Assembly (NCBI GenBank): GCA_030533325.1 | Contig: JAUNJJ010000002.1 | Location: 44,777 to 108,776, forward strand | From: Oscillospiraceae bacterium | GTDB lineage: Bacteria; Bacillota; Clostridia; Oscillospirales; Ruminococcaceae | Direction of reading: 5' to 3' | Length of the DNA stretch: 64,000 nucleotides | Part shown: positions 45,691 through 54,544 of the stretch, in pieces | Layout: each line of letters opens with the position of its first letter | Numbering within the stretch: position 1 is the stretch's first letter | Notes under the pieces: model-generated | Databases searched by the model: none | The model's input: the letters and a program-made list of their open reading frames with translations, nothing else | Told to the model about the DNA's origin: nothing | Made by a program: the position numbers and the translations under genes

Positions 45691-46062
45691 TTACTCCTCC
45701 TTCTCTCTTTTTTTATTGCAAAGTTCCATTATATTATCAAGATATCTCCTTAGCTCATAGTTGAATTCGTTGCTTTTGCCTTCCATTCTTTTATGTAGAA
45801 TCAATTTCAATTTTTCATAAAAAACCGAACCTTCCACAAGCATTGGTGGCGGATCAAAAATACAATAAAAACCAACACCATCGAAATCTTGTAATTCTGG
45901 GAAATCAATGAATAAATAAGGATCTGAACCGTTCGAAAACTCTATCATTATTTCTCCTAATTGATAACCGCTACCAGTTGATAGATGTTTAAGTATCTTA
46001 ATTAAATCATCATCTGATTTTCGAGATAACATAGAAAGGTAATCATCCATTTTATTATACAT
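45691..46062 (-). CDS. Candidate immunity protein for the adjacent polymorphic toxin
   Basis: 123 residues, no signal peptide, acidic and soluble, with a central DFPELQDFDGVGFY segment. I recognise no family with confidence. It lies 16 bases after the stop of the HINT/toxin gene and is translationally linked to the next gene, the standard position for an immunity gene. If the C-terminal 158 residues of the neighbour are a toxin, this small cytoplasmic protein is the likely antidote. Confidence 0.6.
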   Translation of the reverse strand: MYNKMDDYLSMLSRKSDDDLIKILKHLSTGSGYQLGEIMIEFSNGSDPYLFIDFPELQDFDGVGFYCIFDPPPMLVEGSVFYEKLKLILHKRMEGKSNEFNYELRRYLDNIMELCNKKREKEE

Positions 46063-46078
46063 ATTTCCACCTCACAAT

Positions 46079-49000
46079 TTACGAAAGAAGTGGATAAAAT
46101 GTTTTGACGTCGGTTGAGCCTGCTTTTTCAAGATACCCTTCCCAAGTTAACCCAGTACTTTCTTCATAGCCTGTTATTTTTCTACCTTCTATTTTTAATG
46201 TATCACTGTTTAAGACATCAAGAGCTCTGTTTAAAAAGGTTTCATCTGATATAACATCAGGGTTATATGTCGTTTTAGTATAGATTTCATCATACTGCCC
46301 TGCATTTAAATCAGGCTTGGCAGCTTTATCCATTCTATACATTTTGTATTTGTATTCGGTTAATCCATCTGGATACCCAGTTTCTTCGATTATTTCACCA
46401 TGAAGGTCATTAATTCGATTTAGAAATTCAGCTTCATTGTGTGCCCCGTCAATTCCATTTGAGCGACTATATGTTCCATCTCCTTTTTTTAAGTGAAGTT
46501 TGAATTTTTCAGTTGCATTGAACTTGGGTTTAGTAGCAGGTATATTTGGATCGGCACAATCATTATTATGTACACCAATACCAAGATTACTTACATAGTA
46601 GGTATGATTATTTGCCACCCTAAAATTAAACACATCAACAGGAGATTCAAGGATTTCATGCTGAATCATTGTGATAACGGCGTATTCGCCATTAACCGTA
46701 ATAAGAAGATCTCCCGCTTTTAATTCAATTGCATTTACGAACCCTTTTTTGGCAACATAGAATGGATGATCAGGAGTCGTAGTGATAATCTCATCATTAA
46801 CATAAATATTTATCAATTCATTAATTTGGCGAATAAATGTTTCCTCTACTACTTGATTTGATACTTTCATAGTTATTGGGTCAAAACTCTTAACAGTATC
46901 TCCGGCTTTGATAAACTCTATTTGAGTATATCCACTTGATGTTGCTACTAATGTGCCAGCAATAAAACAAGCTTCGCCTTTTGCTTTACCAGCCTCTTCG
47001 TTTGCTTGTTCAGCAGGAGATTTTCCTCCTGTTCCTTCACCATCTGGAGTTTGTCCTTCTGTTCCTCCTTCGCCAGAGCCTTCTCCACCTGATTCCTCAT
47101 AGTAATCTATATCCAACCATTCAGAAAGCCCCAAAAAGAATGCGGTCGTTAGCATGAATGACGAAGTTTCTATCATCGCTTCTTGAAATTCTCGAACATC
47201 ATCATAAAGAACAGCATTGTACATATGCGATCCAATGCTATATAATAAGAAGCCATAACATACGATTCCTGCTATTATCGCAGGAACGAGAAGCACAGGA
47301 AACAACCAAACCCAAAAAGCAATACACAAACCAACAAATATTCCCGTTACTGTAGCTTTTGCAGTTTCCCATAGAACTTCATACCACGCCATGGCGCCGC
47401 CAGCCATACCGCCTGAGATCATATACCCGCAAGCGAAAGTATCTGGATCAAGTACCATATAACCTACGCCCGACCACTGATGAATAGTTATTTCGTGTTC
47501 AGGAATGATAATGACCTTGCCTGAATTTACCGATGAACGGATATCACTAATTAACTGGTCAGAAAAAGTAAGTTGTGCTACTTCGCTGTCAAGATTATCT
47601 TTAGTGATATAGTGAATCGGAACGGCATTCTGCTGCGCATACTGTAATGCTTTGATAGTAGAAACTGATTCAACACCAGTCACTTGCTCTAAAATACCAT
47701 GTTCCATTGCAGAAGCGTACATACCAGCTTCAAGCATGAACTTCTTTTCGGATTCATTGTTATTATCGTTTGAAACAACACAATGTACATCATGTCCGAT
47801 GTCAAGGAATACGCCGCCCTCCTTTAACTCGGAAGGAACACCGAACGAATAAGTTACATTAGCATTAAATCCAATTATTCCCAAACTTAAAGAACGTGTA
47901 GCTGTAACATTGTGAACTCCTGCAACAACTCCATTAAATATGTCAAGCTGGGAGAAGTACAGTTTTCCAATTGCATACAGCAATTCACCCATATAAGTTT
48001 CGGTATAGCAATTATCTTCTGTCATTATGGAGGAGAAATTATCGACAACAGACTTTACATTCTTTAGTTCTACCTCAGACACATTACCGTAATCTAAAAC
48101 GATTGAGTACATTCCGCCTACGATAACATTATTTGTGATTTCGCTATTATTCTGACTGGAAGCTTTATTGCTGAGGGTAATAATGTATTTTTGTGTGTAG
48201 CCTGTATTGCAAACACCGCCTTCAGCTATCACTTCACCATCAATAACAAATTGAGGTTTCATTTTAATGAGATAAGCTGGTGTAGAGAAAATACCACCAT
48301 ATTCTGAGATAACCTCGCTATCAGCTTGTGTTGCAGGAACATAAGTTAAAGTGAGTCTCTTTCCGTAAACATCAGGCGCATATATTGTTTCGTTGATAAA
48401 ATCATCACCGTAGATATTGTTTCCCGATGCTGAATTACCAAACAACTCAAAGTTGATGGTATCTGTGTAGTCAATGGGAATATCATCATATCTCTCAGTA
48501 TCAGAAACCGTGTTATATGGCAGTGAAAGCGGTAAATATCCCAAATCTTCATAGATTATTTCTTTGCCGCCGAAAACCTGAGCTACAGAATCATAACCGT
48601 TTTCAAGCATATACTTTACAAACGCCGATTCTTCGCCATCAACCATTTTCGCTATGTTTGAAACGCTCACTCCATTGATAACTGAATTTTCATTGAGATA
48701 ATTGGATTCATCTTTCATATAAGCGTTAATTGTCTCAATATCAGCACCATCAAGATGTGTTGACTTCTTGAATGATGCATCAAGCGGAATCCAGAGACGC
48801 TCACCAGAACGATTACCCGTTCCACGATAATCTGTGTAAGGTACATATGCTTCCACCCATGTATGCTCTAATCTGACCGCAACGGTTTCACCATCGGAAA
48901 TCATTCCTGTTGTGGGGATTCCAAGAGCAGCGATAGAGCGTATAGCAACATTGATATCATCTGTAGCAGTCCATTCCATAGCCTGTTCTGCTGTGATCTC

Positions 49001-49903
49001 TATTTCGCTCTTTGCATATCGTGCAGGGATATTCCTATCACGGAGAACACCAATCAACAGACTGGCTATATCATAGTCATTTCCGGCTTTTTCAGCAGAA
49101 GCGCCGACAGCACCCTTGCGAGAACCAAAATAGAATTCCATCATGTAGTTGTTTTTGACATACTGATAGACTTCAAGCACACTCTCAAGGTCTGCAAATT
49201 CAGTTCTTACATCATCATTTACAATAGTATCGTTTGTCTGGCGGAGATCATCACTTGAGTAGCTGCCATCATCAATCTGATAATCAGTAACTGATTCAGG
49301 ATTGTATGTGGAATAAGTGATATTCTCCTCCGAAGCATCGTTAAAAGGAAGATCATCAGCAAGTGAAACATAAGGCTTTTCTGGATTTATCAGAGCCGAA
49401 ATCTCCGACATTACCATCTCATAATTTTCAACTGAAACAGTCGAAAGCAGCTCCTCAACCTCGTTGAAGCCTGAGATAACGGTGTCTCGATATTCAGAAA
49501 ATCCCGTCGAGCCATTGTCTGTCTCACTTAACTCATCGATTGCCTGAGCTTTGAGTCCGGCAATTTGCTTACTGAAATCAGCAACGCTTTTATCAAGCTC
49601 TTCACTGGATTTCACATTCTCTGGCATTTTAGCAAAAGCTTCAGATAGAGATTGACTCGCCTTGCCCATATTTGTGGTATTCTCAGCCAGCACAAGGTCA
49701 CTAACGTCTCTGAGTTCTGTATCAGGGGACAGACCTGTACTGTAACTGAGTGTTTGGGCTAACAAATCTGTTGACTTAGGTTTGCTCTGCTCTGAGATAA
49801 TCGGAGCATAGTTATCTCTGACCACATAAACGCAGGTCATTGTAAGGACAAGCAGCATAGCAATCAACCTGTTTATCAGTCCGTGCTTTGGTGTTGTGTT
49901 CAT
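46079..49903 (-). CDS. Polymorphic toxin: transglutaminase-like, membrane, HINT and C-terminal toxin domains
   Basis: 1274 residues. A Sec-type signal/anchor (about 12-28), a helical region, and a transglutaminase-like domain (about 250-380) with GNDYDIASLL, IPARY, HTWVEAYV and LDASFK; at the usual Cys nucleophile it has Asp/Asn (275-276), as in many RHS-associated domains. A hydrophobic block (about 845-895), a Gly/Glu linker and a HINT (pretoxin intein-like) domain from Cys979 to VHN at 1111-1113 follow. The last about 158 residues have GIDGAHNEAEF and KTTYNPDVISDE, which resemble C-terminal tRNase/CdiA-CT-type toxin tails. HINT domains release the toxin by self-cleavage. Contact-dependent or secreted antibacterial role inferred. 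Confidence 0.82.
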   Translation of the reverse strand: MNTTPKHGLINRLIAMLLVLTMTCVYVVRDNYAPIISEQSKPKSTDLLAQTLSYSTGLSPDTELRDVSDLVLAENTTNMGKASQSLSEAFAKMPENVKSSEELDKSVADFSKQIAGLKAQAIDELSETDNGSTGFSEYRDTVISGFNEVEELLSTVSVENYEMVMSEISALINPEKPYVSLADDLPFNDASEENITYSTYNPESVTDYQIDDGSYSSDDLRQTNDTIVNDDVRTEFADLESVLEVYQYVKNNYMMEFYFGSRKGAVGASAEKAGNDYDIASLLIGVLRDRNIPARYAKSEIEITAEQAMEWTATDDINVAIRSIAALGIPTTGMISDGETVAVRLEHTWVEAYVPYTDYRGTGNRSGERLWIPLDASFKKSTHLDGADIETINAYMKDESNYLNENSVINGVSVSNIAKMVDGEESAFVKYMLENGYDSVAQVFGGKEIIYEDLGYLPLSLPYNTVSDTERYDDIPIDYTDTINFELFGNSASGNNIYGDDFINETIYAPDVYGKRLTLTYVPATQADSEVISEYGGIFSTPAYLIKMKPQFVIDGEVIAEGGVCNTGYTQKYIITLSNKASSQNNSEITNNVIVGGMYSIVLDYGNVSEVELKNVKSVVDNFSSIMTEDNCYTETYMGELLYAIGKLYFSQLDIFNGVVAGVHNVTATRSLSLGIIGFNANVTYSFGVPSELKEGGVFLDIGHDVHCVVSNDNNNESEKKFMLEAGMYASAMEHGILEQVTGVESVSTIKALQYAQQNAVPIHYITKDNLDSEVAQLTFSDQLISDIRSSVNSGKVIIIPEHEITIHQWSGVGYMVLDPDTFACGYMISGGMAGGAMAWYEVLWETAKATVTGIFVGLCIAFWVWLFPVLLVPAIIAGIVCYGFLLYSIGSHMYNAVLYDDVREFQEAMIETSSFMLTTAFFLGLSEWLDIDYYEESGGEGSGEGGTEGQTPDGEGTGGKSPAEQANEEAGKAKGEACFIAGTLVATSSGYTQIEFIKAGDTVKSFDPITMKVSNQVVEETFIRQINELINIYVNDEIITTTPDHPFYVAKKGFVNAIELKAGDLLITVNGEYAVITMIQHEILESPVDVFNFRVANNHTYYVSNLGIGVHNNDCADPNIPATKPKFNATEKFKLHLKKGDGTYSRSNGIDGAHNEAEFLNRINDLHGEIIEETGYPDGLTEYKYKMYRMDKAAKPDLNAGQYDEIYTKTTYNPDVISDETFLNRALDVLNSDTLKIEGRKITGYEESTGLTWEGYLEKAGSTDVKTFYPLLS

Positions 49904-49925
49904 TCACACTACTCCTTTCATGATA

Positions 49926-49945
49926 TGTAAATCATAAGATTTACA
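49926..49945. promoter_or_regulatory. Inverted repeat in the toxin-operon leader
   Basis: TGTAAATC-N4-GATTTACA, perfect eight-base arms, between the promoter and the toxin gene start. Candidate operator. Confidence 0.4.
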
Positions 49946-49962
49946 AAAAGTTTACATTATAT

Positions 49963-49992
49963 ATTATACCGCATCGAGTTTATCACTGTCAA
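49963..49992 (-). promoter_or_regulatory. Promoter of the toxin operon
   Basis: Minus strand TTGACA (49992-49987), 18-base spacer, TATAAT (49968-49963), 60 bases before the ATG at 49903, which has AAAGGAG upstream. The rest of 49993-50167 is AT-rich leader of the IS fragment. Confidence 0.75.
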
Positions 49993-50167
49993 CCGATGAA
50001 TTGACATTTTTAACACAATCGTTAGAGATGACAATATTCAACACCGATGCAATCAATTTGTATAGCGATATGCCTTTTAGGTTGTTTATGTAGTATAATT
50101 AATTGACAACTTTAATCCACTAAATTTATAATGGAAACAATAGAAAACCTTAAGGAGTTGTAAGAAT

Positions 50168-50335
50168 ATGGATAAACCAAGAACATACGAAGCTGAATAC
50201 AAGAAAGAAGCGGTAAAGCTTGCTAAAGAAGTTGGTGCCAAGATGACAAGCGAAAGTTTAAAAATACCTTATGGAACTTTGTATGACTGGATCGAAAAAG
50301 TATTTATCAGACAAGCGATAAATACGCATTCATGA
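50168..50335 (+). pseudogene. IS3-type transposase OrfA fragment
   Basis: The ATG at 50168 (AAGGAG upstream) opens a 55-codon frame starting MDKPRTYEAEYKKEAVKLAK and continuing to YGTLYDWIEK, the N-terminal helix-turn-helix of IS3-family OrfA. Similarity ends near 50295 and the reading frame stops at 50333. The rest of the IS is gone, so this is a decayed insertion sequence marking the right part of the island. Confidence 0.7.
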
Positions 50336-51282
50336 AACCATTCGGTAATTTACTTTGGGTAATTGATAACAGTACTCCAGACAATCTTAAAGCGTTAAAT
50401 TCATCGGGAAAAGTAGTAAAAAGCTATTCAATACCTGATTATATAAATGATTTTTTTATTAATGATACCGTGATTTTCTGTGTATCATCTAACGGAATTG
50501 AAATTTATGAACTATATGATGATGGTCATAAAAAACAGCTCCCGATAGATTATTCTCTTGTATTTGAGTCAGAAAATTCATACTCCAGGCTGTATAAATA
50601 TAGCTGCAGGTATGGAGAGTGTTTATATTTTGACATGGATTCAGATAACTATGCTAATTCTTATTTTGCTGTCGATTCAAAGAATCAAAATATAATCAGC
50701 TCTAACGGAAGGATAAATTTATTGCTGTTTGAGACAGACCGAATAGTTTATACCGAATCATTATTTCAATTAAGAAAGCTATACGAATATTCTTTTGTCA
50801 ATAATACAGAGAATTGTCATATTGCTGATGTTGCAGATTATACCCAGGGATTCTTTGAAAAAACACCATATTTTGCGGATGAAAAATATATAGTCTCTGT
50901 TGCGCAGATTACTACATCACGATCAATCGCAAGGGACGGAGGACCAGCGGCAACCACCTGCAAAATGTCAAATCACAAAAGCGACTGTTTGTATATCATC
51001 AATACTGACAACTGCACAAAATCACTGCAGTACAGCACCAGTACCTTTGAGCGAATAATCTATGCGGATAGCAAAAAGGCAATAACCTACTATAACGGCA
51101 AGTATTTAACATACTCACTTGATGATTGGAGTGTTATTGACTCACAAGCTGCTGTAGAAATTCAAAATAGAGGTTCTTATACTTTTGAAGCCTGTGGTGA
51201 TTATATTTTTATTTTTGATATGAATTCCGACGAATTGTTAAACAAGATTAGTGTTGTTAATTATAGCAAACGCAATAAATAA
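50285..51282 (+). pseudogene. N-terminally truncated beta-rich protein gene fused to the IS remnant
   Basis: The frame is open from just after a TGA at 50284-50286; an ATG at 50332 gives 316 residues, but the codons upstream (KSIYQTSDKYAF) read as natural continuation of the protein, so the true N-terminus was probably lost when the IS fragment was joined near 50297. The rest is repetitive beta-strand-like sequence with aromatic and Asp residues, resembling a beta-propeller repeat protein; no family assigned. No ribosome site precedes the ATG. Ends before the 51305-51397 hairpins. Confidence 0.55.
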
Positions 51283-51304
51283 ATTGCGTTTGCTATTAGC
51301 CGAT

Positions 51305-51338
51305 TTGCACGGAGATGACGTAGTCATCGGATGTGCAA
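51305..51338. repeat. Compound inverted repeat
   Basis: TTGCAC..GTGCAA enclosing the palindrome GATGAC-GTA-GTCATC with GGA bulges on both sides. Possible folded RNA or protein-binding site after the truncated gene. Confidence 0.4.
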
Positions 51339-51356
51339 GGCAATAAAAATAAATTA

Positions 51357-51397
51357 ATTATAGTGAAAGTCAAATTTATTTTGACGTTCACTATAAT
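51357..51397. repeat. Long AT-rich inverted repeat
   Basis: ATTATAGTGAA and TTCACTATAAT form the outer arms, continued inward by AGTCAAA/TTTTGAC with one mismatch, about 18 paired bases. Resembles a small palindromic element more than a terminator. Confidence 0.45.
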
Positions 51398-51425
51398 ATA
51401 ATTGAATCATTTATATGTATTATAC

Positions 51426-51464
51426 AAAAACAGCCTCCCTGTTACAGAGAGGCTGTTTTTTTAT
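51426..51464. terminator. Bidirectional terminator and right direct-repeat copy
   Basis: AAAAACAGCCTC pairs with GAGGCTGTTTTT on the far side of an insert holding the stop codon of the minus gene (51442-51444). Its left arm carries the 14-bp sequence also found at 40180-40193. Confidence 0.7.
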
Positions 51465-54400
51465 CCTGTTTATCACGCTGGCAGCTGATTATCTCTTCCT
51501 TAATCCTGTCGGGAACAGGTTTCGGCTCATAGAGCGGACGGTCAATGTAGTAGCCCTGAATAAGGTCAACGCCGCATTCAATAACTGTCCTGAGCTCTCC
51601 GCTTGTCTCAACGCCCTCAGCAAGCACAATGATATTCCTGAGCTTTGCATGGGATACAAGACTCAGAATAATATTCTGTCGGCTTATATCGCTGTCGCAG
51701 CCGCTTATTATAGAACGGTCTATCTTAATCAGATCGGGATTAAGAGTAATAAGTGCATATTCGTTGTTGTAGCCGCATCCGAAATCGTCAAGTGCAATAA
51801 TGGCATTCCATTTTTCCATGCGCTTCTTTTTTGCCTTTACAAATTCTTCATTTGCCTGCTCGCCCTCAAGTATTTCAAGAACAACTCTGTCAAGAATATC
51901 ACCGTTTTCCAATTCGATATGGTCAACATCCTCGGACTTCATTTTGCAGTCGGAAATAGAATTAACAAACACTCTTGCATTTTTGTCCACTTTTCCTGAT
52001 TCACGAAGGAGACGGAAACTTCTCAGTGCAATATTCCATGTGAGACGCTCTACATCGTAAAGCTTTGCTCCTGTTTTGGCAATCCGGATAAATTCAAGAG
52101 GCGACCTGAGAAGCTCCGACTGAGGACGCATAAGTGCTTCATAACCGAATATCTCTCCCGTTTTTGCAGATACAATGCTCTGGAATGCGTATTTTATGCT
52201 TTCCTCATCTATTATCCTGTTCATCTCCTCCACGCCCGTTATGAGAATGGAATCCTTGTTATATGAGCTAAGGTCAAATTCTGCGATTCTTCCCTTTGTG
52301 GAATGCTTGACAGTGTACATTGCAAAGTCGGAATATTTAATGAGTGTTTCATAGGAAACCGAATCATCCGGATACCATGAAACGCCGCCGCTGGCTCTCA
52401 GCCTGAAATGAGTTCCGTCAGCAAGAGTGCAGTAACTTTCATTCATTTTATCCCTGACAGTATTGATAATATCACGTATCTCGTCTTTGCTGTCATAACC
52501 GTAAAGAAATATGTTGAATTCGTCTCCGGAGAGTCTGGATACAACTCCCCCGTAATCACGGAAAAGCTTGAACACATTGGCTGCGGTCTTTATATAGTCA
52601 TCTCCGAAATCGTGACCATAGGTGTCGTTCACATACTTAAGGTTATCCATATCCCACATAAGAAATGCGGCAGTTTTAAGTTTTTCAGGGGCAGCAAACA
52701 GCTCACCAACCCTGTTAATGTATGCACGTCTGTTAAGAAGTCCTGTAGTAACATCATAGTCACGCTCGTACTCTATCTTCTTTTTCTCGATAACACTGCC
52801 CGTAACATCCATTACAAGCCCGATAACATTATCCTTTCCTGCCATTACACGGCATCTGAACCACCTGTTCAGCACACTGCTGTACATATCTATGGACTGG
52901 GATTCATCATGCATCTCTGTCATCCTTGTAATGAAACCGCTTGTGGTAAGAGTTCCGCTGTCATCTATACCGTTTATAAGTTCCAGAAATTCATCTGCAT
53001 CAATCACCGTATCACCGGCAGGCAGAGAAGTGATATTAAGAAGCTTGATGAGACTTTCGCCCATAAAAACACTGCCGTCACGAGGCTCATACATAAACAC
53101 GCCTATGCCCATATCTACCATACTGATTATCTTTGAAACTCTCGACGCCTGCTCCTTAACAGTTATCTGAAGCTCGGTAATGGAACCGGAAAGCCTGTCT
53201 ATTTCGCTGATACCTGAGGGAGCGAAAGTTATTATGCCGTTATCGCCCATTTTTTCATCCAGCCGAACCGCAATCTTCTTAACCGGAGTGGTTATTCGCC
53301 TGCTGATTATCACTGCAAATATAAGACTGAATACCACAGAAATTACCGTGGATAATACCAGCATGGAGATAATGGTGCTGTAAATGCTCAGTATCCTGCC
53401 CTTGTCTGCAACGGAGACAAGGGCCCATTTTTCCCTGATATAAGGTGAACCCGAATTGTAAAGATGCATTGGCTGTATGCAGCCGATAGAATTAATTTCC
53501 GAACCTGCATTGAAATCATAAATCTCCGAAGACAATTTTTCATTATCACTGATAACGGTATTTTCATTCACAAGACGGGTATAAATGGCTCCGGAATGTA
53601 TAACAGGGGTGTATACACCACTGCCCTCCTTATCCTGTGCCAGAATATAACAGGCACTTTCATTAAAAAAATCATTGGATGGAATAAGGCTGAGAAAAGT
53701 CTTTTTCATTATTCCAACCCCCAGAACACCGTAAACTGTGCCATCGCCGGCTATAAGGGGGATGGTATATTTCATACTTGGCTGCCTCAGTGGAGTAATG
53801 GCTGAAAAGCCGTTCCAGTGTCCCATAGCACTCACAGGTATACTGACATTTTTTCGTGCAGTCTCCAGTGTTTCAAAGTAAAAGTCAAGTTCCTCCTCAT
53901 TCAGTCTGCTGACTTCCATATGAGCTGACCATTCCGAATCCAGAGTGATACCCATCTCCTTTGCTATATCCGAACTGCCAATTTCCACAAAGATATCCGT
54001 ATTATTTGTTCTGTCATCTGAAGCGATATCCAGATCTCTGAGATACAGACCGCTTTTCTTTACATCGCCGTCCCTGCAGTAAAGTTCACCTGAATCAAGA
54101 ATAATAAACACATCATTAACAGAGCTTTTTCTGAGAAGTTCCACAAGTCTCTGTGAGGACAGTCTGATAATCTCCTTATTAAGCTGCTTGTCTTCTGAAA
54201 TTTCAGCGGCAGACCGGCCGTTTGCCTCGAGATATTCTCCTGTCAGAGAATTTATTTCCTGAGCTGCATCAAACAATGGTACAACCTTGTCGTTCATCAT
54301 ATTCTCGACATAGTTTTTCCTGTTCATGGTCTTTTCGGTGAACATATTGTAGGCATATCGCTTTATGTAGGAAAACTCTCCGCTTACAGCAAGAGTGGTG

Positions 54401-54516
54401 AAGAATACACTCATCTGAATCAGGGAAAGCATTATCATCGGCACAACAATTCTGTAGGATAACGGCGAACTTACTTTCTTTTTACCGCCGGCTTTACTTT
54501 TTTTCAAATTTCCCAC
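51442..54516 (-). CDS. Cache-HAMP-PAS-GGDEF-EAL bifunctional c-di-GMP protein
   Basis: 1024 residues. Helix at about 21-44, an extracellular double-Cache sensor (about 45-370), a second helix (about 380-405), HAMP and PAS-like segments, then a GGDEF domain with DMDNLKYVNDTYGHDFG and the active loop LSGDEF (about 580-745). An EAL domain (about 755-1010) follows with YEALMRP, the catalytic-site-like LEILEGE, DDFGCGYNN and LAEGVE. Both activities could be retained, with the EAL domain in a less canonical subclass. It starts 28 bases after the solute-binding lipoprotein gene, so sensor and ligand-binding protein form one unit. Confidence 0.9.
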   Translation of the reverse strand: MGNLKKSKAGGKKKVSSPLSYRIVVPMIMLSLIQMSVFFTTLAVSGEFSYIKRYAYNMFTEKTMNRKNYVENMMNDKVVPLFDAAQEINSLTGEYLEANGRSAAEISEDKQLNKEIIRLSSQRLVELLRKSSVNDVFIILDSGELYCRDGDVKKSGLYLRDLDIASDDRTNNTDIFVEIGSSDIAKEMGITLDSEWSAHMEVSRLNEEELDFYFETLETARKNVSIPVSAMGHWNGFSAITPLRQPSMKYTIPLIAGDGTVYGVLGVGIMKKTFLSLIPSNDFFNESACYILAQDKEGSGVYTPVIHSGAIYTRLVNENTVISDNEKLSSEIYDFNAGSEINSIGCIQPMHLYNSGSPYIREKWALVSVADKGRILSIYSTIISMLVLSTVISVVFSLIFAVIISRRITTPVKKIAVRLDEKMGDNGIITFAPSGISEIDRLSGSITELQITVKEQASRVSKIISMVDMGIGVFMYEPRDGSVFMGESLIKLLNITSLPAGDTVIDADEFLELINGIDDSGTLTTSGFITRMTEMHDESQSIDMYSSVLNRWFRCRVMAGKDNVIGLVMDVTGSVIEKKKIEYERDYDVTTGLLNRRAYINRVGELFAAPEKLKTAAFLMWDMDNLKYVNDTYGHDFGDDYIKTAANVFKLFRDYGGVVSRLSGDEFNIFLYGYDSKDEIRDIINTVRDKMNESYCTLADGTHFRLRASGGVSWYPDDSVSYETLIKYSDFAMYTVKHSTKGRIAEFDLSSYNKDSILITGVEEMNRIIDEESIKYAFQSIVSAKTGEIFGYEALMRPQSELLRSPLEFIRIAKTGAKLYDVERLTWNIALRSFRLLRESGKVDKNARVFVNSISDCKMKSEDVDHIELENGDILDRVVLEILEGEQANEEFVKAKKKRMEKWNAIIALDDFGCGYNNEYALITLNPDLIKIDRSIISGCDSDISRQNIILSLVSHAKLRNIIVLAEGVETSGELRTVIECGVDLIQGYYIDRPLYEPKPVPDRIKEEIISCQRDKQDKKTASL

Positions 54517-54544
54517 CCCCTTATATCACACAAATAAATAAGTA

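Noticed and set aside
46079..49903. Active transglutaminase
   Set aside because: The nucleophile position is Asp/Asn within GNDYD, so the domain is probably structural or otherwise repurposed.
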